From an uncultured Clostridia bacterium (GTDB lineage: Bacteria > Bacillota > Clostridia > Lachnospirales > Lachnospiraceae), in the NCBI GenBank assembly GCA_946186175.1, contig CAMHMG010000090.1, positions 1 through 11,473 on the forward strand: a stretch of 11,473 nt of DNA, read 5' to 3'. Each line of letters begins with the position of its first letter. Position 1 is the first letter of the stretch. The notes beneath the pieces are model-generated. The model was not told the DNA's origin and made no database searches. It saw nothing but the letters and a program-made list of their open reading frames with translations. Made by a program: the position numbers and the translations under genes. Below are positions 1 to 7,587 of this stretch, in pieces.

Positions 1-399
1 ACATTTGAACTTAATGAAATAATTAAGGCTGCTATACCAATTAGAGCTAGGTCTGCAGGAGGGCACCCTTCCAAAAGAACATTTCAGGCTATCCGGATTG
101 AGCTTAATCAAGAGTTGACCATCCTTGAACAATCCATTGACCAAATGATAGACCTGTTAAATTCAGGGGGCCGAATTTGCATAATTACGTTCCATTCTTT
201 AGAAGATCGGATTGTAAAGAGGAGATTTCGAATTAAAGAAAATCCTTGTACATGCCCTCCCGACTTTCCTAAATGTGTGTGCGGTAAGGTTTCTAAGGGT
301 AAAGTGATTACAAGAAAACCTATACTGCCTTCCGAACAGGAAATACTGGAAAATAGACGGAGTAAAAGTGCAAAACTTAGAATATTTGAGAAAATATAA
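1..399 (+). CDS. rsmH: 16S rRNA (cytosine(1402)-N(4))-methyltransferase RsmH (MraW), 3' part
   Basis: This is the C-terminal 132 residues of RsmH; the frame is open from the first base and ends at TAA 397-399, so the 5' end lies outside the window. The family N4-methylates C1402 in the decoding centre of 16S rRNA using S-adenosylmethionine. Recognisable family stretches are GGHPSKRTFQAIRIE near the start of the fragment, GGRICIITFHSLEDRIVK in its middle, and the C-terminal block ending SKSAKLRIFEKI. A CxC-x6-CxC cysteine block (CTCPPDFPKCVCG) lies between; this form is common in Firmicutes RsmH and could bind metal, which is inference. The SAM-binding N-terminal domain is not visible. RsmH standing just upstream of ftsL is the classic start of a dcw cluster, and mraZ would be expected further upstream. 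Confidence 0.97.
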   Translation, partial: TFELNEIIKAAIPIRARSAGGHPSKRTFQAIRIELNQELTILEQSIDQMIDLLNSGGRICIITFHSLEDRIVKRRFRIKENPCTCPPDFPKCVCGKVSKGKVITRKPILPSEQEILENRRSKSAKLRIFEKI

Positions 400-422
400 T
401 TGGTATTTACATAGATATAAAA

Positions 423-538
423 CGACAATGCTAAGCTCACCTATCGCCTAAAGGCTCAGGCTTGCTAAGCGTCGCCGTATACAGAAAGTAACCCAATTAG
501 TCATCGCCTAAAGGCTTGACTTCTTGGACTTTCATTGT
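423..538 (+). repeat. Tandem hairpin element with a shared 14-base core, framed by a 6-bp inverted repeat
   Basis: Two copies of ATCGCCTAAAGGCT occur at 443-456 and 503-516, exactly 60 bases apart. Each core is the tip of a longer imperfect hairpin (GCC, loop TAAA, GGC). Hairpin 1 pairs CGAC 423-426 with GTCG 471-474, GCTaAGC 430-436 with GCTaAGC 464-470 (one A/A mismatch), and CCT 440-442 with AGG 458-460. Hairpin 2 pairs GAAAGT 484-489 with ACTTTC 528-533, CCAA 493-496 with TTGG 524-527, and AGTCA 499-503 with TGACT 517-521. The arms differ in sequence but both pair. ACAATG 425-430 and CATTGT 533-538 are exact inverted repeats, so a three-way junction is also possible. No T-run follows either hairpin, so these are not ordinary terminators. 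The unit could be a dispersed palindromic repeat or a structured leader of the ftsL transcript; the strand of action is unknown. Confidence 0.7.
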
Positions 539-581
539 AAAACTACGAACGAAAAGTGTATTTAGAAAAGGGGATTAGAGC

Positions 582-1049
582 GTGGAAGAGAGAAACAGAG
601 AGTATTATTACATTGAAGGAAATGCAGCAAGAAAGATTGCAACGGTACCGGTAAGGGAAGAAAGACCCGAAAGAAAGCAAGAACACAGAGTCAATGAAAA
701 GATCCAAAGAAACGCAAGAAAGGCGAAGTCCTTTGATCTGCAGTACACAATTGCATTAGTAATAGCCACGGTTATCCTTTTTGTTTCGTGTATATCTATG
801 TTGACACTTAAGGCTAACGTAACAGAACAGAGAAGACAGATTTCGATGTTAGAGAGTAATTTGAATGCTCTTACAGATAGCAACAATGAGACTAGTAAGA
901 GATTGGAAAGTTCAGTCGATCTTACAAAGATATATGATGTAGCTACTAATGATCTCGGAATGGTATATCCGGGTAATGGTCAGGTTTTATCATATGAGGC
1001 AAGCAATCCTGATTATGTTAAACAATTCAAGGATGTGCCTACAGAATAA
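582..1049 (+). CDS. ftsL: Cell division protein FtsL (Firmicutes type)
   Basis: Small bitopic membrane protein of 155 residues. FtsL forms a coiled-coil complex with DivIC/FtsB and DivIB/FtsQ at the septum and helps activate FtsW and its partner PBP. Visible in order: a basic, charged N-terminal cytoplasmic part (about 1-50) with the YYYIEGNAARKI stretch; one hydrophobic segment at about 52-76; a heptad-like coiled coil at about 78-110; and the C-terminal IYDVATNDLGMVYP block at about 117-130, matching the family's A-x3-LGM pattern. The start is GTG 582, preceded by AAGGGG at 568-573, eight bases away. The following PBP starts 12 bases after the stop, so the two are almost surely co-transcribed. 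FtsL proteins diverge strongly, so the call rests on topology, the LGM motif and position between rsmH and a class B PBP. Confidence 0.93.
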   Translation: MEERNREYYYIEGNAARKIATVPVREERPERKQEHRVNEKIQRNARKAKSFDLQYTIALVIATVILFVSCISMLTLKANVTEQRRQISMLESNLNALTDSNNETSKRLESSVDLTKIYDVATNDLGMVYPGNGQVLSYEASNPDYVKQFKDVPTE

Positions 1050-1061
1050 ACAGGTGAAAAG

Positions 1062-3119
1062 ATGGCAGCAAAAAGAAAGAAATTTCTAGCTAGGATGCAG
1101 GCAAAATTGTTTTTCGTTGTTGTGTTTTTTACAATCCTTTTCATAATTTTAATGATTAGAATTCTTTACATCAACGAAAAAGATGGCAAACGTTATGAAA
1201 AAATAGTACTTGCCCAGCAAAGTTACGATAGTATTGAGATCCCTTACAGAAGAGGTGATATATTAGATCGTAACGGCACACAGCTTGCTACAAGTGAGAA
1301 AGTATATAATTTAATAATAGAGCCCAAAAATATTCTTCAAAACGAGAAGGTTGAGAAAGATACCGTAGCTGCTTTGAAGAAATATTTTAATTTATCGGAT
1401 GAAGTTATTAATGAGGCTTTGAAGGATGGCGGCTCACTCTACAAAAAAATGCTGAAAAAGCTCAAGTATGACCAGATCAAAGATTTTAAAGAGTTTGTTG
1501 CCGAACATGCAAAAGATGATGCAAAGAATGTCAAAGGCGTCTGGTTTGAAGATGAGTATGAACGTTATTATCCGTACGGATCCCTTGCCTGTCACGCTAT
1601 TGGTTTTACAGTAAGTGGTAATGTGGGACAAGGTGGAATAGAGGGATACTACAGTGATGAACTTAATGGTATCAATGGAAGAGAGTACGGATATCTCACA
1701 AATGATATGACCTTGGAAAGAACAACAAAGCCGCCTGTTAATGGGTATAATGTTGTTTCAACAATTGATGCAAATGCACAGAACATTGTTGAAAAAAAGA
1801 TCAATGCTTTTATGAAAGAGACAGGAGCAAAGAATGTTTCCGTGTTAGTTATGGATCCTAATTCTGCCGAAGTAATAGCGATGGCTAATTCTAACAGTTT
1901 TGATCTGAATGAACCGTATGAAGACAGTGCTATAGAATATCAGTTCAGCGCAGATGACGCAAAGGGAAGTGTAGAGAGCCAGATCAAGGCATTGACAGAA
2001 GAAGAGAGACTTGATCATCTTAATCAGGCATGGCGTAATTTCATCATATCTGATGGATTTGAGCCGGGATCTACTTACAAAACATTTACCATAGCAGGTG
2101 CGTTAGAAGATGGTGTTCTTAAAGGCGATGAATCATTTTTCTGTGGTGGACAGTTAGATGTTGCAGATTGGACTATTAAGTGCCACAATCATAACGGACA
2201 TGGACAGGTAAGCGTTGAGGGTGCGCTTATGCAATCTTGTAACGTTGCTCTCATGCAGATTGCTCAGGCAGAGGGGCGCAAGACTTTTTCAAAATATCAG
2301 GATGAATTCGGTTTTGGAAATGTTACACATGTGGATCTTTCCGGAGAAGCAGCAGGACTTGTCTATGCTGAAGATAAATTAAATCCGGTTGAACTTGCAA
2401 CATCTTCTTTCGGACAGGGTCTTACGGTTACTATGATGCAGATTGGAACAGCATTTTGCTCTGTAATAAATGGTGGTAATTATTATGAACCGCATATGGT
2501 AAAACAGATAGTTGACGAGAACGGTGGGGTCATCAATAACATTGAGCCCACGATCCTTAGAAAAACAATATCTTCAGAGACTTCGGAATTTATGAGAAAA
2601 GCACTTGAAGAGGTTGTTAGTAACGGTACAGCACGAAAGGCCCAGGTTGAGGGATATACGATTGGTGGTAAGACAGGTACTGCCGAAAAGCTTCCTCGTG
2701 GTAATGGTAAATACCTGCTTTCATTTATCGGTTTTGCACCTGTAGAGAATCCGCAGGTTGTTGTGTATGTTACTGTTGATGAACCGCATGTTGATGATCA
2801 GGCATCTTCCGGTCTTGGTACAATAATTGCACATTCAGTTTTTGAAGAACTTCTTCCATACATGAATATTTACCAGACAAATGCTGAGAATAAGAGTGTA
2901 GGAGAAGATGTTGGTGATGAAACCGCAACACCGATTTTTGAAGGCGAAGCACCGCAGGAACAGTTGTCGACAGATCTGAATGTTACAACGCAAGAAAATC
3001 AAGGAACAACAGAGACAACTGAAGGAGAGACAGAGGGAGCAGCAGAGGGAAGTAATACAGGTGATAATACAGATAATAATACCGGAACTCCTGAAACAAC
3101 AGAGGCTGTTACCGAATAA
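1062..3119 (+). CDS. Class B penicillin-binding protein (FtsI/PBP2B/SpoVD family) with acidic C-terminal tail
   Basis: Monofunctional peptidoglycan transpeptidase of 685 residues, anchored by one N-terminal membrane segment (about 14-37) with the catalytic domain outside the membrane. The PBP dimer-domain motif RGDILDRNG is at 64-72. The transpeptidase domain carries all three active-site boxes: STYK with the nucleophile S337 and K340, SCN at 392-394, and KTGT at 537-540. After about residue 605 comes an 80-residue tail rich in Glu, Thr, Gly and Asn, probably disordered; no PASTA domain is recognisable. The start ATG has AGGTGA at 1051-1056 just before it. Position after ftsL suggests it is the division transpeptidase working with the FtsW encoded downstream; a SpoVD-like role cannot be excluded. 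With a second class B PBP next door, neither can be given a firm gene symbol. Confidence 0.95.
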   Translation: MAAKRKKFLARMQAKLFFVVVFFTILFIILMIRILYINEKDGKRYEKIVLAQQSYDSIEIPYRRGDILDRNGTQLATSEKVYNLIIEPKNILQNEKVEKDTVAALKKYFNLSDEVINEALKDGGSLYKKMLKKLKYDQIKDFKEFVAEHAKDDAKNVKGVWFEDEYERYYPYGSLACHAIGFTVSGNVGQGGIEGYYSDELNGINGREYGYLTNDMTLERTTKPPVNGYNVVSTIDANAQNIVEKKINAFMKETGAKNVSVLVMDPNSAEVIAMANSNSFDLNEPYEDSAIEYQFSADDAKGSVESQIKALTEEERLDHLNQAWRNFIISDGFEPGSTYKTFTIAGALEDGVLKGDESFFCGGQLDVADWTIKCHNHNGHGQVSVEGALMQSCNVALMQIAQAEGRKTFSKYQDEFGFGNVTHVDLSGEAAGLVYAEDKLNPVELATSSFGQGLTVTMMQIGTAFCSVINGGNYYEPHMVKQIVDENGGVINNIEPTILRKTISSETSEFMRKALEEVVSNGTARKAQVEGYTIGGKTGTAEKLPRGNGKYLLSFIGFAPVENPQVVVYVTVDEPHVDDQASSGLGTIIAHSVFEELLPYMNIYQTNAENKSVGEDVGDETATPIFEGEAPQEQLSTDLNVTTQENQGTTETTEGETEGAAEGSNTGDNTDNNTGTPETTEAVTE

Positions 3120-3162
3120 CCTGTATATAATACAATTGAAGGACAGTTTATTTTGAGATAAA

Positions 3163-3197
3163 GGCATAGTCTGTTTTTGGGAGAGATAGACTGTGCC
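3163..3197 (+). terminator. Terminator-like hairpin between the two PBP genes
   Basis: GGCATAGTCT (3163-3172) pairs with AGACTGTGCC (3188-3197), giving a 10-bp stem with one G-U pair and a 15-base loop. It is followed by a T-biased but interrupted stretch (3198-3210). The hairpin sits 44 bases after the stop of the first PBP. It may be a weak or leaky terminator, or an attenuator reducing expression of the second PBP. The poor T-run keeps confidence moderate. Confidence 0.5.
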
Positions 3198-3271
3198 CTA
3201 TTGCTTGTTTACATTCATATGTGATGCAGATCGGTAATAAGATGTAAGTAAATGATGTGCTTGTGTGTGGA

Positions 3272-5050
3272 ATGATGACCAAGACATTTACAAGAAAAAA
3301 GATATTTGTATGTTCAATAATATTATTTGTTGTGTTTATATTATTGATAACAAGACTCTCCTATTTAATGATAGTCAGATCTGACTATTATTACGAAAAG
3401 GCTAATGCTCTTCATCAAAGAGAACGCAGCATCAAAGCAAAACGCGGTGTTATATATGACAGGAACGGAGTTGAGTTGGCAGGTAATAAACCGGTATGTT
3501 CCATTTCGGTAATTCATTCACAGATTACCGATGAAGCTTCAGTGGTAGCTGTTTTATCCGATGTTTTGGATATACCGGAGGATAAAGTCAGAGAGAAGGT
3601 TGAGGCTAACACCATAAGAGAAAAGATCAAAAGTAATGTTGAAAAGGAAACGGCGGATATTATCAGAGATAAAAACCTTGATGGTGTGATGGTTGATGAG
3701 GATTACAAGAGATATTATCCATATGATACTTTGGCAAGCAAGGTGTTGGGATTTACAGGCTCTGACAATCAGGGAATAGTAGGACTGGAAGTCTCGTATG
3801 ATGATATTCTTTCCGGAAAACCCGGAAGTATTCTTACACTTACAGATGCCAACGGGATAGAGATAAAAAATGAGGCAGAAGGACGTATTGAACCGATTCC
3901 CGGAAATGATCTGTATACTACAATAGATATCAATATTCAAAAATATGCTGAACAGGCAGCTCAAAAAGTGTATAAATCAAAGCAGGCGAAAAGAGTCTCG
4001 GTCATATTAATGAATCCGCAAAATGGTGAAATATATGCAATGGTCAATGTGCCGGAATATAATCTCAATGAACCGTATAAATTAAATTATAAAAAAACTA
4101 CAAAAATGACAGACAAAGAAATGCAGGATGCTCTCAATATGATGTGGAGAAATTTCTGTATTAATGATACTTATGAACCGGGTTCCACCTTCAAAACAGT
4201 AACCGCAGCTGCAGCTTTAGAGGAAAATGTAGTTAAGGTAGATGATACCTTCAATTGTCCGGGATTTCGAGTGGTTGAGGACAGAAAGATTAGATGTGCA
4301 AGGACTACAGGACATGGTACAGAAACCTTCAGACAGGGGATTATGAATTCCTGCAATCCGGTATTTATAGATGTAGGTGCCAGGGTTGGCGTTGATAGAA
4401 TGTACAAGAATTTTGAAAAACTTGGTTTATTCGAAAAAACAGGAATTGATCTTCCCGGAGAAGCTAATTCTATTATGCATAAAAAAGAAAATGTTGGAGC
4501 GGTTGAGCTTGCCACAATAAGCTTTGGACAGTCATTTCAGATAACGCCCATGCAGCTTTTAAGAGCGATCAGTGCCATAGTTAATGGCGGGAAGTTGATA
4601 ACACCGCATTTTGCTATGTGTAGCGTTAATAATATAACTCAAGAAAAGAAAATGTTTGAATTTAAAGAAAGTCCAGGCACAATAAGAAAAGAAACCTCGG
4701 ATACGATGAAAGAATTATTGGAAGCTGTTGTGGCTGAAGGCGGCGGCTCTAAAGGTCAAGTGCCCGGATATAGAATAGGTGGAAAGACTGCAACATCAGA
4801 AAAACTGCCAAGAGGAAACAGAAAATACATTTCCTCATTTATGGGATTCGCGCCTGCTAACAATCCACAGATCGTTGGAATTATAATGATAGATGAACCG
4901 GTTGGAACCTATTATGGTGGAACTATTGCAGCTCCTGTAATGGCAGAGATATATGAAAATATTCTCCCATATCTTGGCATTGAAGCAGATTATTCAGAAG
5001 AAAAGATCAAGGAAACAATGTCGGGAATATATATAGAAGAGGGAGATTGA
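3272..5050 (+). CDS. Second class B penicillin-binding protein (FtsI/SpoVD family) with a KTA box
   Basis: A second peptidoglycan transpeptidase, about 592 residues from ATG 3272. In-frame GTG 3257 and ATG 3275 are alternatives; none has a strong Shine-Dalgarno site, though GTGG just upstream slightly favours 3275. One membrane segment at about residues 11-34 is followed by the dimer-domain motif KRGVIYDRNGVEL. Active-site boxes, numbered from the 3272 ATG: STFK with the nucleophile at about S305, SCN at about 360-362, and KTAT at about 505-508, where most class B PBPs have KTGT. It ends soon after the transpeptidase fold and lacks both the acidic tail of its neighbour and any visible PASTA domain. 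The shared WRNF and EPGST stretches with the upstream PBP suggest an old tandem duplication. It may serve vegetative division or, by analogy with the Bacillus pbpB-spoVD pair, spore cortex synthesis; the sequence does not decide. Confidence 0.94.
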   Translation: MMTKTFTRKKIFVCSIILFVVFILLITRLSYLMIVRSDYYYEKANALHQRERSIKAKRGVIYDRNGVELAGNKPVCSISVIHSQITDEASVVAVLSDVLDIPEDKVREKVEANTIREKIKSNVEKETADIIRDKNLDGVMVDEDYKRYYPYDTLASKVLGFTGSDNQGIVGLEVSYDDILSGKPGSILTLTDANGIEIKNEAEGRIEPIPGNDLYTTIDINIQKYAEQAAQKVYKSKQAKRVSVILMNPQNGEIYAMVNVPEYNLNEPYKLNYKKTTKMTDKEMQDALNMMWRNFCINDTYEPGSTFKTVTAAAALEENVVKVDDTFNCPGFRVVEDRKIRCARTTGHGTETFRQGIMNSCNPVFIDVGARVGVDRMYKNFEKLGLFEKTGIDLPGEANSIMHKKENVGAVELATISFGQSFQITPMQLLRAISAIVNGGKLITPHFAMCSVNNITQEKKMFEFKESPGTIRKETSDTMKELLEAVVAEGGGSKGQVPGYRIGGKTATSEKLPRGNRKYISSFMGFAPANNPQIVGIIMIDEPVGTYYGGTIAAPVMAEIYENILPYLGIEADYSEEKIKETMSGIYIEEGD

Positions 5051-5101
5051 GTGGAAATTGTATTGAGAAAATAAAAATATACAATATATAGTAGATTTTA
5101 G

Positions 5102-5130
5102 TTGATAAAATGCAATAAAGGTCTTATACT
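5102..5130 (+). promoter_or_regulatory. Predicted sigma-A-type promoter for mraY
   Basis: TTGATA (5102-5107) and TATACT (5125-5130) are separated by 17 bases, close to the housekeeping consensus in both boxes and spacing. Transcription would start near 5137, giving a leader of about 30 bases before mraY. It lies in the 118-bp gap after the second PBP and would drive mraY, murD, ftsW and probably genes beyond. Confidence 0.7.
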
Positions 5131-5168
5131 AATAAAGTTAGCGATAATAATAATACAAAAGGGTAGGA

Positions 5169-6134
5169 ATGGATATGAAGAATGATTTTACAGTGTTGTT
5201 GCCGGTATGTATAGCTTTTGCAATAAGCGTGGTATTATGCCCTATTATGATTCCGTTTTTGAAAAAACTTAAGTTTGGTCAGTTCGTACGTGATGACGGA
5301 CCGGAATCACATCTTAAGAAGTCAGGTACTCCGACTATGGGAGGACTTATCATATTATGTAGTATCGTGTTGACATCGTTGTTCTATATAAAGAGCTATC
5401 CGGCGATAATTCCGGTGCTGTTTGTGACATTAGGCTTTGGACTTGTCGGATTTCTTGACGATTATATCAAGGTTGTCATGAAAAGATCGATGGGACTTAG
5501 AGCATGGCAGAAGATGGCACTTCAGTTTGTGGTATGCGCGGTTTTTGCTTATTATCTGGCCAATTATACAGATGTGGGTACCGCTGTTATTATACCATTT
5601 ACTAATGGAGCGTGCTGGGAGATGGGATTCCTTTTCTATCCCTTTTTATTCTTTGTTGTAATAGGAACTGTTAACGGTACTAATTTTACGGACGGTCTTG
5701 ACGGACTGTTGTCTTCGATAACTGTCCTTACGGGAACATTTTTTACGGTAGTTGCAATTGGTACTAATGCAGGAATATCGCCGATCACCTGTGCGGCTGT
5801 CGGTTCTCTGCTTGGTTTTCTTGTTTATAACGTATATCCGGCTAAGGTGTTTATGGGTGATACCGGATCGCTTGCACTTGGGGGGCTTGTGGCCTCAACA
5901 GCAATAATGCTTAAGCTTCCGATATATATAGTTATTGTCGGTTTCATATATTTATTAGAAGTTGTATCTGTTATCATTCAGGTTCTGTATTTTAAGAAGA
6001 CAGGAAAGCGTGTATTTAAGATGGCTCCGATTCATCATCACTTTGAACTTTCCGGATGGCCTGAAACAAAAGTTGTTGCAATCTTCTCTATTGTCACCGC
6101 GATACTTTGTCTGGTAGGCTTACTTGGCTTGTAA
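5169..6134 (+). CDS. mraY: Phospho-N-acetylmuramoyl-pentapeptide-transferase MraY
   Basis: Polytopic membrane enzyme of 321 residues that transfers phospho-MurNAc-pentapeptide from UDP to undecaprenyl phosphate, making lipid I on the inner face of the membrane. Family signatures are all present: the N-terminal DDGPESHLKKSGTPTMGG (about 42-59), FLDDYIK with the Asp pair D97-D98, NFTDGLDG (about 172-179), MGDTGSLALGG (about 229-239), and MAPIHHHFE (285-293) with its histidine cluster. About ten hydrophobic segments fit the usual ten-helix fold, and length is normal. ATG 5169 is preceded by AAAAGGG; ATG 5175 with GGTAGGA before it is an equally plausible start two codons in. murE and murF, which often precede mraY, are not here. 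murD follows after 47 bases. Confidence 0.98.
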   Translation: MDMKNDFTVLLPVCIAFAISVVLCPIMIPFLKKLKFGQFVRDDGPESHLKKSGTPTMGGLIILCSIVLTSLFYIKSYPAIIPVLFVTLGFGLVGFLDDYIKVVMKRSMGLRAWQKMALQFVVCAVFAYYLANYTDVGTAVIIPFTNGACWEMGFLFYPFLFFVVIGTVNGTNFTDGLDGLLSSITVLTGTFFTVVAIGTNAGISPITCAAVGSLLGFLVYNVYPAKVFMGDTGSLALGGLVASTAIMLKLPIYIVIVGFIYLLEVVSVIIQVLYFKKTGKRVFKMAPIHHHFELSGWPETKVVAIFSIVTAILCLVGLLGL

Positions 6135-6171
6135 GGTAACGAACTATTTACGTGTTTTCATTTAATTAGAT

Positions 6172-6176
6172 GGAGG
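6172..6176 (+). promoter_or_regulatory. Ribosome binding site of murD, decides the start
   Basis: GGAGG sits five bases before ATG 6182. An in-frame ATG at 6170 would overlap this site and have no Shine-Dalgarno sequence of its own, so 6182 is the better start and the longer reading should be trimmed by four codons. Confidence 0.85.
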
Positions 6177-6181
6177 AAATT

Positions 6182-7546
6182 ATGGATTTTCATAAGAAGG
6201 TTTTAATTGCAGGAGCAGGAAAGAGTGGCGTTTGTGCGGCACGTCTATTACAGAAGAAAGGTACTGATATTGTATTTTATGACGGTAATAAAGATGTTGA
6301 TATAGATGATCTTCTGTCAAAATTAGAGTCACGAGACAATGTAAGTGTTGTTTTAGGAGACATTAATGATGTTATTCTTTCGGATATTGACTTAATGATA
6401 ATCAGTCCCGGTATTTCTATTGAGTCTGAGATCGCACAAAAGGTCAGTGACAGAAATATACCTATATGGGGTGAGGTTGAACTTGCTTATCAGTGCGGAG
6501 CAGGTCACCTTGCAGCAATAACAGGTACTAACGGAAAAACCACTACAACATCACTGGTGGGAGAGATATTTAAGAACTATTCCGGTAACAGCTATACTGT
6601 TGGCAATATTGGTATTCCTTATACGGATGTTGCTGATTCGTTAAATGATGACTCGTATATCGCACTTGAGGTTTCATCATTCCAGTTAGAGACTATTGAT
6701 GAGTTTCATCCTCAGGTGAGTGCTGTTTTGAATATCACACCGGATCATTTAGACAGACATCATAACATGGAGAATTATGCATCGGTTAAGCTTGATGTTT
6801 GTATTAATCAGACTGAGGAGGATTACATTATACTAAATTATGATGATCCTGTAACCAGAGAGATGGCTAATGATCCTAAGGTTAAGGCAAAGGTCATATA
6901 TTTCAGCAGACAAGAGATATTAGAAAACGGTGTCTATCAAAGAGGAGATGCCCTATACATAAATGATGCAGGAGTGGAAAAGAAAGTAATTGACAACTCT
7001 GAACTTGTTTTGCTTGGCGGTCATAATGTTGAGAATTATTTGGCCGGAATTGCAATTGCGTATTATATGGGAATTCCGATGGAGAATATAGTATCAGTTC
7101 TTAAGACGTTTAAGGGCGTTGAACACCGGATAGAATTTGTCGAAGAAATTAATGGCATTGCTTACTATAATGATTCTAAGGGAACTAATCCTGACGCAGC
7201 TATCAAAGGTATTCAGGCAATGAATCGACGCACCGTACTTATTGGCGGTGGTTATGACAAAGGGGTTCCTTTTGATGAATGGATCAAGGCGTTTGATGGC
7301 AAAGTTAAAAAGCTTGTACTCTTAGGGCAGACGGCCAATATAATCGCAGAGACGGCTAAGAAATACGGATTTGAGGATATCGTATTTGTTGATAGTCTTT
7401 TGGAGGCTGTCAAAGTTTCTACGGAAATTGCAGAAGCGGGTGATGCCGTTTTATTGTCACCGGCATGTGCGAGTTGGGGAATGTTTGATAACTATGAACA
7501 GCGTGGAGATATGTTTAAGGAATATGTAAGACAATTAAAGTCATAA
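6182..7546 (+). CDS. murD: UDP-N-acetylmuramoyl-L-alanine--D-glutamate ligase MurD
   Basis: Cytoplasmic ATP-dependent ligase of 454 residues that adds D-glutamate to UDP-MurNAc-L-alanine. Three Mur-ligase domains can be read. The N-terminal Rossmann-like domain has AGAGKSG (about 10-16). The central ATPase domain has the P-loop TGTNGKTTT (about 114-122), EVSSFQLE, the NITPDHLDRH block (about 184-193), and the YASVKLD lysine at about 203, expected to be carbamylated. The C-terminal domain has GVEHRIEF, NDSKGTNPDA, GGGYDKG and SPACASWGMFDNYEQRG. MurD is distinguished from MurC, MurE and MurF by the DSKGTNPDA and SPACASWGMF stretches. Length is typical and no key residue seems missing. It lies 47 bases after mraY and 41 bases before ftsW, consistent with one operon. 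Confidence 0.98.
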   Translation: MDFHKKVLIAGAGKSGVCAARLLQKKGTDIVFYDGNKDVDIDDLLSKLESRDNVSVVLGDINDVILSDIDLMIISPGISIESEIAQKVSDRNIPIWGEVELAYQCGAGHLAAITGTNGKTTTTSLVGEIFKNYSGNSYTVGNIGIPYTDVADSLNDDSYIALEVSSFQLETIDEFHPQVSAVLNITPDHLDRHHNMENYASVKLDVCINQTEEDYIILNYDDPVTREMANDPKVKAKVIYFSRQEILENGVYQRGDALYINDAGVEKKVIDNSELVLLGGHNVENYLAGIAIAYYMGIPMENIVSVLKTFKGVEHRIEFVEEINGIAYYNDSKGTNPDAAIKGIQAMNRRTVLIGGGYDKGVPFDEWIKAFDGKVKKLVLLGQTANIIAETAKKYGFEDIVFVDSLLEAVKVSTEIAEAGDAVLLSPACASWGMFDNYEQRGDMFKEYVRQLKS

Positions 7547-7587
7547 TATTATATCTATAACAGCTTATCAAAGCAGGAGCGTATTGT

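Noticed and set aside
443..516. Two copies of a 14-base repeat as a possible CRISPR array
   Set aside because: Only two copies, a core far shorter than a CRISPR repeat, and the sequence between them pairs with itself as hairpin arms rather than behaving as a spacer.
484..540. Hairpin 2 as an intrinsic terminator of rsmH
   Set aside because: The stem is interrupted by several bulges and no T-run follows; the bases after it are ATTGTAAAAC.
535..564. TTGTAA and TATTTA as a promoter for ftsL
   Set aside because: The match is weak with an 18-base spacer, and the start point would fall within the ftsL ribosome site.
3126..3131. TATAAT just after the first PBP stop as a promoter for the second PBP
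   Set aside because: No -35 box is found at suitable spacing (the hexamer there is AGGCTG), and the terminator-like hairpin lies downstream of it.
2835..3167. 110-codon minus-strand reading frame opposite the PBP tail
   Set aside because: It arises from the low-complexity purine-rich coding of the tail; the peptide is a Cys- and Ser-rich string with no family likeness.
3554..3964. 136-codon minus-strand reading frame inside the second PBP
   Set aside because: It is fully antisense to a conserved gene and shows no recognisable motif or ribosome site.
6170..6181. ATG 6170 as the start of murD
   Set aside because: It overlaps the GGAGG that serves ATG 6182 and has no ribosome site of its own.
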